The position numbers and the translations under genes are program-made. The notes under the pieces were generated by a model. It saw only the letters and a list, made by a program, of their open reading frames with translations, did not search any database and had not been told where the DNA came from. From Capillibacterium thermochitinicola (GTDB lineage Bacteria; Bacillota; UBA4882; UBA10575), in assembly GCF_013664685.1 (NCBI RefSeq), contig NZ_JAAKDE010000016.1, positions 43,683 to 107,682 of the forward strand: 64,000 nt of DNA, read 5' to 3'. This document shows positions 54,655 to 62,955 of the stretch, in pieces. Every line of letters begins with the position of its first letter. Positions within the stretch are counted from its first letter, which is position 1.

Positions 54655-55048
54655 TAATTTTACGACGGCAGGGGAAGCGGCCAGCAGGGTAAAACAAACT
54701 TTGCAAAAGCTCGGCATTGATTCCAACCTGGTCAGAAGGGTGGCCATTGCCACCTATGAAGCGGAGATGAATATAGTGATCCATGCCGACTACGGAAAGA
54801 TTATTCTCCAGGTGGATGCCGAAGGAATTACCGTACAGGCCGAGGACCGGGGGAAAGGAATTCCCGATCTTGAACAAGCGATGACGGCCGGTTTTTCCAC
54901 TGCTTCGGAACGGGCCCGCGCCTTGGGTTTTGGTGCGGGTATGGGGCTGCCGAACATGAAAAAATGCTCCGACCAGCTTGAAATTGACAGCAAAGTTAAT
55001 GTCGGTACGATAGTGGTCATGAAGTTTAAATACCCAACCGCAAACTAA
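54602..55048 (+). CDS. RsbW/SpoIIAB-like anti-sigma serine kinase-type ATPase
   Basis: 148 residues of GHKL fold. The N-box reads VAIATYEAEMNIVIHADYG (E and N present) and the G1 box VQAEDRGKGIPDLEQAM, with LGFGAGMGLPNMKK as the lid, as in RsbT/RsbW-type kinases. Its partner is unknown; in this operon it may act on a downstream regulator. GTG start inside the previous gene (53-base overlap). Confidence 0.85.
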   Translation: MTKLTEPRVLLEIPVEGNNFTTAGEAASRVKQTLQKLGIDSNLVRRVAIATYEAEMNIVIHADYGKIILQVDAEGITVQAEDRGKGIPDLEQAMTAGFSTASERARALGFGAGMGLPNMKKCSDQLEIDSKVNVGTIVVMKFKYPTAN

Positions 55049-55074
55049 TAACCATTTTTTGCCCGGGAGGTGGT

Positions 55075-56451
55075 TTGGTGGAACTCCGTTCCCACTCCGT
55101 CGTGATGGACGAAGAAAAATGTAAAGGCTGTACCAACTGTATAAAACAATGTCCGACCGAGGCGATTCGCGTTCGTAGTGGAAAAGCATTCATTCTCACG
55201 GAACGGTGTATTGATTGTGGGGAATGTATCCGGATCTGCGAAAACCATGCTAAAAAAGCGGTCGCCACAGACCTGGAGACCCTAAAGCAATACGATTACC
55301 GGGTTGCCTTACCGGCCCCGAGCTTATATGCCCAGTTTAAAGCGGAGAACCCCGGAAGGATCATCGCCGCCCTTTACGAATTTGGCTTTGACGAAGTTTA
55401 CGAAGTGGCATTTGCCGCCGAACTAACCACCTGTGCCATCCGGGAATATGTTAAAAACCGGCGGAAATCAGCGGGACCATTCCCAGTGATCTCTTCTTCG
55501 TGCCCGGCGGTTACCCGGCTGGTCCAAATCCGTTTTCCTACTTTAATTCCGAATTTGGTTCCGGTTGATCCACCGTATATCACCGCGGCCAAATATTTTC
55601 TGCGGGAAAGACTACCAGAGCTAAACATCCCCCGGGAAAAAGTGGGTGTTTTTTTTATTACACCTTGCCCGGCGAAGATTACCGACCTAAACAACTATGG
55701 ACAGCCACTAGTGGACGGTGCGTTACCGATTAATCTTCTTTTTGGGGAGCTCAACCATATCTTGGTGGAGAAAGTGCTTTCTCCGGTTCAACGCCGCAGC
55801 TCGGGAGTGGGGATCGGCTGGGCTCGGGCTGGCGGGGAGAATTTTGGGGTTAATGTCGAAAATGCATTGGCTGTCGATGGCATCCAGAATGTAGCCGCGA
55901 TCTTGGAAGAGATTGAACTGGGCAAACTAAATGATATTGAGTATATTGAAGCTTTAGCTTGCCCGCAGGGTTGTGTCGGGGGCGCCTTGACGGTGGAAAA
56001 CCCCTATGTTGCCCGGGCGATGATTCGAAAACTGGCAACCCTCTATGGAAACAACGCCATACCTGACGTGGTTGAAACGTTGTATGCGGAATTAAAAAAG
56101 GAAAACGAACATTTCTTCACCCACGATAAGGTCATTGCCGACAATTCCGTATTAAGATTGGACCGGGATTTATCAAAGGCCATCAAAAAACTGAACCAAC
56201 TGGAAAACATCTTGACCAAACTTCCGGCGATCGACTGTGGAGCCTGCGGTTCGCCCACCTGCCGCTCGCTGGCCGAAGATATTGTCCAGGGCAACGCCCA
56301 TTTGACCGATTGTATTTTCATCCTCCGCGAACATTTGGAGAAATTAGCCCAGCGACTATTGGTTCTAGCCCAAATCCGGCCGCCCGCCATGGGTTGGGCC
56401 AACGAAAAGGAGGAAAAGAATGACCCTAAAAGAGCTAGTCAAGGTAATTGA
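55075..56451 (+). CDS. Sensory-type [FeFe]-hydrogenase-like protein
   Basis: 458 residues: two N-terminal 4Fe-4S clusters (CKGCTNCIKQCP and CIDCGECIRIC), an [FeFe]-hydrogenase H-cluster domain, and a C-terminal Fe-S domain (IDCGACGSPTCRSLAEDI...C). H-cluster motifs are altered: SSSCPAVTRL in place of TSCCPGW, FITPCPAKI in place of MPCxxK, and LACPQGCVGG. All four cluster-ligand cysteines remain, but the proton-relay cysteine is Ser and the Trp and Met are lost, as reported for sensory (HydS-type) members. It probably senses H2 or redox state. TTG or GTG start; GTG here follows CGGGAGGTG. Confidence 0.87.
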   Translation: MVELRSHSVVMDEEKCKGCTNCIKQCPTEAIRVRSGKAFILTERCIDCGECIRICENHAKKAVATDLETLKQYDYRVALPAPSLYAQFKAENPGRIIAALYEFGFDEVYEVAFAAELTTCAIREYVKNRRKSAGPFPVISSSCPAVTRLVQIRFPTLIPNLVPVDPPYITAAKYFLRERLPELNIPREKVGVFFITPCPAKITDLNNYGQPLVDGALPINLLFGELNHILVEKVLSPVQRRSSGVGIGWARAGGENFGVNVENALAVDGIQNVAAILEEIELGKLNDIEYIEALACPQGCVGGALTVENPYVARAMIRKLATLYGNNAIPDVVETLYAELKKENEHFFTHDKVIADNSVLRLDRDLSKAIKKLNQLENILTKLPAIDCGACGSPTCRSLAEDIVQGNAHLTDCIFILREHLEKLAQRLLVLAQIRPPAMGWANEKEEKNDPKRASQGN

Positions 56452-56752
56452 GGCCAACGTCATAACCGGTCATGAAAAATTGGAGACCACAATTACCGGT
56501 GTCTATGTTTCCGATTTATTGAGCGATGTCATTGGCCATGCGCAGGAAGGACAGGCCTGGCTGACCATTCAAACCCATGCCAATGTTGTGGCGGTAGCTT
56601 TACTACTGAATTTAGCCGCCATCGTTTTTACGGCGGGAGCTGAGCCCGAGGCGGAGACCATCGCCAAAGCCCAAACCGAAGGAACCGTTTTGCTCACTAC
56701 TAAACTGCCCACTTTTGAAACAGCCGGACGGCTCTACACAAACTGGCAATGA
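56420..56752 (+). CDS. DRTGG-domain protein 2
   Basis: 110 residues, IEANVITGHEKLETTITGVYVSDLLSDVI followed by TIQTHANVVAVALLLNLAAIVFTAG and LLTTKLPTFETAGRLYTNW, paralogous to DRTGG protein 1. The ATG lies inside the end of the sensory hydrogenase gene behind AAAAGGAGGAA (32-base overlap). Function unknown. Confidence 0.82.
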   Translation: MTLKELVKVIEANVITGHEKLETTITGVYVSDLLSDVIGHAQEGQAWLTIQTHANVVAVALLLNLAAIVFTAGAEPEAETIAKAQTEGTVLLTTKLPTFETAGRLYTNWQ

Positions 56753-57489
56753 AAACCGATTTAAAGACTTACACTGCCGATTTACACCTTCATACCACGC
56801 TTTCGCCGTGTGCCGACCGGCAGATGGTGCCGGAGTTGGTTTTTGCCCAGGCGAAAAAAGCAGGGGTTGATGTCCTGGCCATCACGGACCATAATTCCAC
56901 CCGGAACCTCCCGGCTTTCCTGCGGAATTGCCCGCCGGGGCTGTGGGTGATCCCGGGCATGGAAGTCCAGACCAAAGAAGAGATCCATCTGGTTTGTTTG
57001 TTTCCGGAGTTGGAAGCGGCGATGGAGTGGGGGAGGACCGTTCGTGCTTTTTTGACCCCGCTAAAAAATAAAACAACCTATTTCGGCCAGCAAATCATTC
57101 TGGATAAGCACGGAAAACCCTGTGGCGAAGAGGAAATCCTCCTCCTGAACTCGATTGCCCTTTCCTTGGAAGAAACTGTTGTGCAAGTACGTCGTTTGGG
57201 CGGGGTGATTTACCCGGCCCATATCGACCGTCCAGCCTTCAGCATTCTTTCGCAGATTGGGTTTCTTCCGGCCGAGCCGACCTTTTCCTTCCTGGAAATT
57301 TCGCCCCGTGCCCCGTTGGCCAAGATGCGTCAAGAGTATCCTGGACATAACTTAATCCGCGCCTCCGATGCCCATTATTTAAACCAAATTGGTGTAAAAC
57401 CTTCACTTTTGGAGATGGGCGGTTTGTGTTGGGAAGAGTTCCTGCTTGCCCTGAACCAGCAAGAACAAAGGAAGGTGGTGGCAATTTAA
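56749..57489 (+). CDS. PHP-domain phosphoesterase
   Basis: 246 residues starting TADLHLHTTLSPCADRQMVPEL, with the metal-binding HxH motif, AITDHNSTRN, and H-D residues later (IYPAHIDRPAFS, LIRASDAHYL). PHP phosphoesterases cleave phosphate esters, often nucleotides or histidinol phosphate; the substrate here is unknown. It overlaps DRTGG protein 2 by four bases (ATGA), so it is coupled to the operon. Confidence 0.88.
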   Translation: MKTDLKTYTADLHLHTTLSPCADRQMVPELVFAQAKKAGVDVLAITDHNSTRNLPAFLRNCPPGLWVIPGMEVQTKEEIHLVCLFPELEAAMEWGRTVRAFLTPLKNKTTYFGQQIILDKHGKPCGEEEILLLNSIALSLEETVVQVRRLGGVIYPAHIDRPAFSILSQIGFLPAEPTFSFLEISPRAPLAKMRQEYPGHNLIRASDAHYLNQIGVKPSLLEMGGLCWEEFLLALNQQEQRKVVAI

Positions 57490-57590
57490 CAATAATGTAA
57501 ATAGATTGATCCAAAGTTACACATTGAATAATTGTTAAAATGATGGTAATCTTGAACGAGGAGTTAGATCTACTGAGGAGGCAATTGAAA

Positions 57591-58085
57591 ATGACAGAAG
57601 CATGTTGCCAGCGCTTTTCGGAAGAACAATTCCGTGATTTGGATGAGGTTATTGCGCAATACCAAGGAAAGCCCGGCGGATTAATTCCCGTTCTTCACAA
57701 AGCCCAGTTGATCTTTGGTTACCTTCCGCAAGAAGTACAGATTAGAGTGGCGGAAGGTCTAAAGGTCCCCTTGAGCGAAGTATATGGCGTAGTAACCTTT
57801 TATTCTTTCTTTTCCCAACAACCGCGGGGGCGGCACACGATTGGCGTTTGCTTAGGGACGGCCTGTTATGTGAAAGGGGCCGCCGAGATTGTGGAAGCCC
57901 TTGAGGAACAGCTGAAAGTTAAAGTTGGCGAGACGACTGCCAACGGCGATTTTACTTTGATGGTGACCCGTTGTCTGGGTGCCTGCGGATTGGCCCCGGT
58001 ATTAACGATAGGTGAAAATGTTTATGGCCGTTTAACTCCTGATAAGATCCCGGAGGTTATCAAACAATACCAAGAAACGGAATAA
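57591..58085 (+). CDS. hndA: NuoE-like [2Fe-2S] subunit of NAD(P)-linked hydrogenase (HndA)
   Basis: 164 residues. The thioredoxin-like fold carries the four cluster cysteines in CLGTACYVKGA and TRCLGACGLAP, after the family N-terminal LDEVIAQYQGKPGGLIPVLHKAQ and VYGVVTFYSFF. Transfers electrons within the HndABCD/HydABC complex. ATG chosen for GAGGAGG 9 bases upstream; a 17-residue longer version is possible. The partner subunits hndB and hndD are about 30 kb upstream. Confidence 0.93.
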   Translation: MTEACCQRFSEEQFRDLDEVIAQYQGKPGGLIPVLHKAQLIFGYLPQEVQIRVAEGLKVPLSEVYGVVTFYSFFSQQPRGRHTIGVCLGTACYVKGAAEIVEALEEQLKVKVGETTANGDFTLMVTRCLGACGLAPVLTIGENVYGRLTPDKIPEVIKQYQETE

Positions 58086-58141
58086 GCAGGCTTTTTTATT
58101 TCCCCTCCTTGTGATTTTTGGATCAAAGTCGGTGATTACCG

Positions 58142-58688
58142 ATGAAAGATTTATCCTTATACCTTTTAGACCTGGCGCAAAATTCTTTGCGGGCAGGCGC
58201 AACTTTAATCAAATTCCACCTCAATGAACTGGTCGCGGAGGGTCGTTTGGTCATCGAGATCGAAGACAACGGGAAAGGAATGACTTCCCACGAGGTGCAG
58301 CAAGTGGTCGACCCTTTTTATACCACGCGAACCACCCGCAAAGTAGGGCTGGGTCTGTCCTTGTTCGCGGCGGCGGCCAAACGCTGTAATGGTGAATTTT
58401 CCATCTCTTCCCAACCGGGAAAAGGAACCAAATTGACCGCCAGCTTTCTTCTGCACCATTGGGATCGCCCCCCCCTTGGGCGATATGGCCGGAACACTGA
58501 TCGTTTTAATTGCGGGCAACCCCAATGTCGATTTTATCTTTTGTTACCAAAAGGATGACAACAAGTATATCTTTGATACGATGAAAGTTAAAGAACAACT
58601 GGAAGATGTTCCGATCTGGAACCCGACGGTTTTGGCTTATTTAGAAGAGGACATCAGAAAAGGCTTATCCGAAATTGTTCGAATTTGA
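58142..58688 (+). pseudogene. Hydrogenase-operon GHKL ATPase, interrupted by a one-base frameshift
   Basis: The first frame (to 58558) encodes LSLYLLDLAQNSLRAGATLI, IEIEDNGKGMTSHEVQQ and TTRTTRKVGLGLSLFAAAAK, a GHKL ATPase with N, G1 and G2 boxes. At a run of eight C (58468-58475) it leaves frame. The continuing frame gives GDMAGTLIVLIAGNPNVDF and ends ISEIVRI-like at 58688. Homologues I recall read straight through as ...DRxPLGDMAGTL. Removing one C restores a single protein of about 181 residues. It is either a sequencing error in a homopolymer, a phase-variable switch or a fresh mutation. Confidence 0.82.
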
Positions 58689-58735
58689 TATTTTTTAAAA
58701 TTAACAAGCTACATTAAGGAAGAAGGGAAGGAATA

Positions 58736-60529
58736 ATGAAGCTGTATCGTGCTCATGTTTTAGTCTGCGGCGGAGCCGGTTGTATTTCATCGGGCTGTAA
58801 AGCAGTTCTGGACAGGTTTACTGAGGAAATAAAGGCCCATAACCTGGAAGATGAAGTGCATGTTGTGGAAACCGGGTGTATCGGAACCTGCGATTTGGGA
58901 CCGGTAATTGTCGTCTATCCAGAAGGGGTTTTTTATAAGGAAGTAACCCCGGATGATGTTAAGGAAATCGTGGAAGAACACCTGATCAAAGGGAGATTTG
59001 TTACCCGTCTCCTCTATGAACGGCCGGTCAGTGGCGGACAGATCCCATATTACGACGAGATTGATTTCTTCCGGAAGCAGAAACGGATCGCTTTGCGTAA
59101 CGTGGGGATGATTAATCCGGAAGCGATTGAAGAATATATTGCCCGGGACGGTTATTTTGCCCTGGGTAAGGTCCTGACCAAGTATACTCCCGAACAGGTT
59201 ATTCAAGAGATTAAAGACTCCGGTTTGCGGGGGAGGGGAGGAGCTGGTTTCCCCACCGGATTGAAATGGGAGTTTACCAAAAATGCTCCCGGTGAGGTAA
59301 AATACGTGGTCTGTAACGCGGACGAAGGCGACCCCGGTGCGTTTATGGACCGCAGTGTTTTGGAGGGCGATCCCCATTCGGTGATTGAGGCGATGGCGAT
59401 TGCCGGCTATGCCATTGGCGCCAACCAGGGTTATGTTTATGTCCGGGCGGAGTACCCCTTGGCCGTCCAAAGGCTCGCCAACGCAATTGAAAAAGCACGG
59501 GCCTTTGGGATGCTGGGGAAGAATATTCTCGGTACCGACTTCAGTTTTGACTTGGAGATTCGCGTCGGGGCGGGTGCTTTTGTCTGTGGTGAAGAAACGG
59601 CCCTTTTGGCTTCGATTGAGGGTAAACGGGGCGAACCCCGTCCGAAACCTCCCTTCCCGGCTTCAGAGGGCTTATGGGGCAAACCCACTTTAATCAACAA
59701 TGTTGAAACCTTCGCCAATATCCCCGCGATCATTAACTATGGAGCCGAATGGTTCCGGCAAATCGGGACCAAAAACAGCCCGGGAACGAAGGTTTTTGCC
59801 TTAGCCGGAAAGGTCAACAATACGGGTCTGGTTGAAGTACCGATGGGTGTTACGCTGCGGGAGATCATTTTCGAACTGGGTGGCGGAATTCCCAACAACA
59901 AGCGGTTCAAAGCCGCACAAACCGGTGGACCATCCGGCGGTTGTCTCACCGAAAAGCATCTGGATCAACCAATCGACTATGAATCCCTGGTAGCGGCGGG
60001 TTCAATGATGGGTTCCGGCGGTTTAATCGTTATGGATGAAGACAACTGCATGGTTGATGTGGCCCGCTTCTTCCTGGAATTTACCCAAGATGAATCTTGT
60101 GGCAAATGTACGCCTTGCCGCATTGGGACGAAAAGGATGTTGGAGATTTTAACCCGGATCACCCAGGGTAAAGGGGAAGAGAAGGATCTGGAGCTTCTTG
60201 AGGAATTGGCCAAGACAATTAAGATTACCGCCCTGTGCGGATTAGGCCAATCGGCTCCCAATCCGGTCCTCAGTACGATTCAGAATTTCCGCGACGAGTA
60301 TTTGGCTCATATCCGTGACAAAAAATGTCCGGCCAAAGTGTGCCGCGCCTTGTTACATTATTCGGTCAATAGTGAAGTTTGCCGCGGTTGTGGTATCTGC
60401 GCCCGGGAATGTCCAGAGAAGGCCATCAGTGGCGAGCGGAAGAAGCCATATTTCATCAACCAGGACGTTTGTATCAAATGCGGGGTCTGTGCGGAGAAGT
60501 GTCCCTTTGATGCCATCAGCCTGTCGTAA
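58736..60529 (+). CDS. hndC: NuoF-like flavoprotein subunit of NAD(P)-linked hydrogenase (HndC/HydB)
   Basis: 597 residues. N-terminal 2Fe-2S thioredoxin domain (VLVCGGAGCISSGC, GCIGTCDLGP), FMN- and NAD-binding NuoF core (GLRGRGGAGFPTGLKWEF, VCNADEGDPGAFMDR, GAYVC-type block VGAGAFVCGEETALLASIEG), SLBB, the 4Fe-4S motif SCGKCTPCRIGTKRM, and two C-terminal 4Fe-4S clusters (CRGCGICARECP, CIKCGVCAEKCP). It is the site where NAD(P) meets the electron-transfer chain of the complex. ATG behind GAAGGGAAGG. Confidence 0.95.
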   Translation: MKLYRAHVLVCGGAGCISSGCKAVLDRFTEEIKAHNLEDEVHVVETGCIGTCDLGPVIVVYPEGVFYKEVTPDDVKEIVEEHLIKGRFVTRLLYERPVSGGQIPYYDEIDFFRKQKRIALRNVGMINPEAIEEYIARDGYFALGKVLTKYTPEQVIQEIKDSGLRGRGGAGFPTGLKWEFTKNAPGEVKYVVCNADEGDPGAFMDRSVLEGDPHSVIEAMAIAGYAIGANQGYVYVRAEYPLAVQRLANAIEKARAFGMLGKNILGTDFSFDLEIRVGAGAFVCGEETALLASIEGKRGEPRPKPPFPASEGLWGKPTLINNVETFANIPAIINYGAEWFRQIGTKNSPGTKVFALAGKVNNTGLVEVPMGVTLREIIFELGGGIPNNKRFKAAQTGGPSGGCLTEKHLDQPIDYESLVAAGSMMGSGGLIVMDEDNCMVDVARFFLEFTQDESCGKCTPCRIGTKRMLEILTRITQGKGEEKDLELLEELAKTIKITALCGLGQSAPNPVLSTIQNFRDEYLAHIRDKKCPAKVCRALLHYSVNSEVCRGCGICARECPEKAISGERKKPYFINQDVCIKCGVCAEKCPFDAISLS

Positions 60530-60645
60530 TCTACGGGCCGGTTAAAGGTTTTTCACCTCCTTGCCTCTTCATTCATATCATGTACCAGAAGAAAATCGTC
60601 CTTAGTAAGCATTTTCTATGGTGGAATGGAGAGGAGGAAGGGCAG

Positions 60646-60903
60646 ATGGCCCAATTACCGAGTACGCATCGACCCAATCTCCTTGAACAATTGAGCCCAA
60701 GAGAGCAGGAGATTCTGCCTTTGGTGGCGCAAGGAATGGATAATCGAGAGATTGGTAAGATTCTGTTTATCAGCGAGAAAACAGCGAAAAACTATGTAAC
60801 GAGTATCAGAAAGAAATTGGGACTTAAGAACCGGACGCAGATCGCCCTCTTTGCACTTAAAGAGGGGATTATTAGCCTCGATGATACCGTTCTGGATAAA
60901 TAA
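60646..60903 (+). CDS. GerE/LuxR-type helix-turn-helix regulator
   Basis: 85 residues with a stand-alone LuxR-type DNA-binding domain: LSPREQEILPLVAQGMDNREIGKILFISEKTAKNYV and KKLGLKNRTQIALFALKEGII. It lacks any receiver or ligand domain, like GerE. The ATG follows GGAGGAAGGG; a longer frame from 60580 has no ribosome site. It lies just after hndC, so it may belong to the hydrogenase regulation or to sporulation; which is unclear. Confidence 0.85.
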   Translation: MAQLPSTHRPNLLEQLSPREQEILPLVAQGMDNREIGKILFISEKTAKNYVTSIRKKLGLKNRTQIALFALKEGIISLDDTVLDK

Positions 60904-60949
60904 GATGAGGTTTTAACGTTTAGACTTAAGCTAAAAATTAGCGACTGTG

Positions 60950-60984
60950 CAGGCAGTCCTGGGTGACCGGGGCTGCCTTTTTTT
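60950..60984 (+). terminator. Terminator after the GerE-like gene
   Basis: AGGCAG-TCC / GGGG-CTGCCT with a short GTGA loop and seven T residues. The 175 bases beyond, up to the CAP-domain gene, show no gene and no promoter or riboswitch I can name. Confidence 0.7.
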
Positions 60985-61158
60985 ACATAAAGGAATAGGT
61001 CTTCGGAACAAGAAAATAATCATCACCGAAGTGGTTGCGGTACCAGGTTTAACTTATGGTAAAGGAGGAGAGAAAGCGGACAACCACCGGTTTGGAGAGA
61101 AGATGGAACCAACCGTTGCAGCACCAACGAAAAGGGCAGTCTGAAGGGAGAAGATTCG

Positions 61159-61935
61159 ATGCGGATTCGCGCCCGATTCGTTAGTAGTTTTGTTCTTGCC
61201 GTTGCCCTAAGCTTATTGGTAGTACTTCCATCGTTAGCTGTCACTTACTATGTGAGCTATGGTTCACCCATTTATACTCCACCCACTGGTGGTTCCTATT
61301 CTGGTAGCGGAAGTACGTATCAGGTTAATACGGGGAGCTACTCAACGAAGTACAATTCGAACTACTCCACGCAGTACTATTATTACACCAGCCCCTCTAA
61401 CAACGGATCAAGCTATTATGTGCCTCCGAAAACAAGTACTCCGGCTCCGTCTAATCCGAAGCCAAGCAACCCAGCTCCAACAAATCCGGCTCCCAGTAAC
61501 CCAACTCCGAAGGAGCCGACACCAACCAACCCGCCAGCTCCGGCTAAAGGGTTGACCGCAATGGAGCAGAAGATGGTATCGCTTGTCAACCAAGAACGAA
61601 TTAAGGCTGGTTTGCAAGAGTTAAAGGTGGACAACACCCTGGTTCAGCTGGCAAGGATGAAAAGCCAAGATATGATCGACAAGAATTATTTTGGCCACAC
61701 GTCACCGACGTACGGTTCACCTTTTGATATGATGAAAAATGCCGGCGTCAAGTATTACACCGCCGGCGAAAACCTGGCGGGTGCAGGTTCGGTTGAATCG
61801 GCCCACGCCAGTCTTATGGCCAGCCCGGGCCATCGGGCAAATATACTCAACTCCAGGTTTAATCATTTTGGAGTCGGGATTGCCGTAGGTGGCCCCTATG
61901 GGAATATGTTCACCCAATTATTCATCGGAAAGTAA
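61159..61935 (+). CDS. Secreted CAP-domain (SCP/YkwD-like) protein
   Basis: 258 residues. A signal peptide (ARFVSSFVLAVALSLLVVLPSLA, cut near residue 27), then a low-complexity Ser/Tyr/Gly region (YSGSGSTYQVNTG), a repeat of NP-A/T/K-P units (SNPAPTNPAPSNPTPKEPTP), and a CAP domain from about residue 130 (LTAMEQKMVSLVNQERIKAG; conserved H-T-S and GENLAGAGSVESAHASLMASPGHRANILN). YkwD-like proteins are spore- or wall-associated. ATG behind AGGGAGAAG. Confidence 0.9.
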   Translation: MRIRARFVSSFVLAVALSLLVVLPSLAVTYYVSYGSPIYTPPTGGSYSGSGSTYQVNTGSYSTKYNSNYSTQYYYYTSPSNNGSSYYVPPKTSTPAPSNPKPSNPAPTNPAPSNPTPKEPTPTNPPAPAKGLTAMEQKMVSLVNQERIKAGLQELKVDNTLVQLARMKSQDMIDKNYFGHTSPTYGSPFDMMKNAGVKYYTAGENLAGAGSVESAHASLMASPGHRANILNSRFNHFGVGIAVGGPYGNMFTQLFIGK

Positions 61936-61988
61936 ATTAATAAAAAACTGCCTGTCGTCGGGAAAGGCTGCACCGCTTTTTCCCAAAG

Positions 61989-62022
61989 AAAAAGCCTGTT
62001 CCAAATGGGGACAGGCTTTTTT
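61989..62022 (+). terminator. Terminator after the CAP-domain gene
   Basis: AAAAAGCCTGTTCC / GGGGACAGGCTTTTT with AAAT loop and a T-rich tail. A preceding GGGAAA/TTTCCC hairpin is adjacent. Confidence 0.8.
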
Positions 62023-62126
62023 GTTGATTAATTTAAAAAGGGGAGTACGATTTTTGGGCATTGGACGACTTTTGACAACAGGTTTGAACCTGTGCCTTTT
62101 TAATCCTCAGATAAGGATTTTATCAT

Positions 62127-62747
62127 TTAAAATTTTCGAATTAAACCAATCACCCGACCTAAGATCGAGAGGTTCTCCGTATAGATCGGTTCATAAACCG
62201 GATTCTCCGGTTGTAGCCGGAACCGGCCCGCTTCCTTGAAAAAGCGTTTAACCGTTGCTTCGCCGTTATCAAGTAAGGCTACTACAATCTCACCATTATT
62301 GGCGGTGGACGTCTTATTGACCACGACCAGGTCTCGATCGAAGATCCCGGCGTTGATCATACTGTCTCCTTTGACTCTTAATATGAAAAGTTCCCGGTAG
62401 GAAGTGAAATCTTTCGGTAGTGGATAATACTCTTCGATGTTTTCTACGGCTAAGATTGGTTCACCGGCCGTCACCCGTCCGACGACCGGAACCGGAATGA
62501 CCTCGGGATAAAACAGTTCGCCCGTTTCCGGGGCTGGTTTCAATACTTCAATCGCCCGCGGCTTGGTGGGGTCCCGTCTGATATAGCCCATCTGCTGGAG
62601 CTTTTCCAAATGGGCGTGGACCGAAGAGCTTGAACTTAGACCGACCGCTTCGCCAATTTCACGAACTGAAGGGGGATAGCCCTTCATTTGCGTTTCTTTA
62701 ATAATATAGTCGAGAATTTCTTGCTGCCGTTGGGTTAAATCTTCCAT
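62127..62747 (-). CDS. lexA: SOS repressor LexA
   Basis: 206 residues. N-terminal winged helix ([34 protein letters not shown]), the self-cleavage site in [14 protein letters not shown] (A-G), the catalytic Ser in [11 protein letters not shown] and Lys in [16 protein letters not shown] behind AAGGAGG. Divergent from yneA across a region with three LexA boxes. Confidence 0.97.
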   Translation of the reverse strand: MEDLTQRQQEILDYIIKETQMKGYPPSVREIGEAVGLSSSSSVHAHLEKLQQMGYIRRDPTKPRAIEVLKPAPETGELFYPEVIPVPVVGRVTAGEPILAVENIEEYYPLPKDFTSYRELFILRVKGDSMINAGIFDRDLVVVNKTSTANNGEIVVALLDNGEATVKRFFKEAGRFRLQPENPVYEPIYTENLSILGRVIGLIRKF

Positions 62748-62833
62748 CCCGGTACCTCCTTATTTCCCAGATCAGTCATCACTGGTAAACTTTTGTATAT
62801 AATTTTATGATCCCATAAGCAAACCCTGCTTCC

Positions 62834-62862
62834 AGTATACCATAGGCAAATTTTTAATGCAA
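62834..62862 (-). promoter_or_regulatory. lexA promoter (minus strand)
   Basis: TTGCAT at 62857-62862, 17-base spacer, TATACT at 62834-62839, read on the minus strand. The -35 overlaps the first LexA box, consistent with autorepression. Confidence 0.7.
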
Positions 62863-62873
62863 ACAATTGTTCG
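62860..62873 (+). promoter_or_regulatory. LexA box 1
   Basis: CAAACAATTGTTCG, a near-perfect match to the Gram-positive SOS box CGAACATATGTTCG. Overlaps the lexA -35. Confidence 0.85.
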
Positions 62874-62878
62874 ACTAC

Positions 62879-62907
62879 TTGACGCAAACATATGTTCGTG
62901 TTAAAAT
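62879..62907 (+). promoter_or_regulatory. yneA promoter
   Basis: TTGACG, 17-base spacer, TAAAAT. The spacer is filled by LexA box 2. Confidence 0.8.
62885..62898 (+). promoter_or_regulatory. LexA box 2
   Basis: CAAACATATGTTCG, a one-base difference from consensus, entirely inside the -35/-10 spacer of the yneA promoter. Confidence 0.88.
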
Positions 62908-62921
62908 GATAGTAACCGAAA

Positions 62922-62935
62922 CGAACATCTGTTTG
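62922..62935 (+). promoter_or_regulatory. LexA box 3
   Basis: CGAACATCTGTTTG, just after the expected yneA transcription start. Confidence 0.85.
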
Positions 62936-62955
62936 CCATACGTGGGGTGATGACC

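Noticed and set aside
60985..61158. c-di-AMP or other riboswitch upstream of the CAP-domain gene
   Set aside because: I looked for conserved riboswitch cores and found none that fit; only the preceding gene's terminator is clear.
62079..62102. ACAGGTTTGAACCTGT hairpin as terminator for lexA
   Set aside because: It has a T-rich tail only on the plus strand, so it does not terminate lexA, and the loop is very small. Left out.
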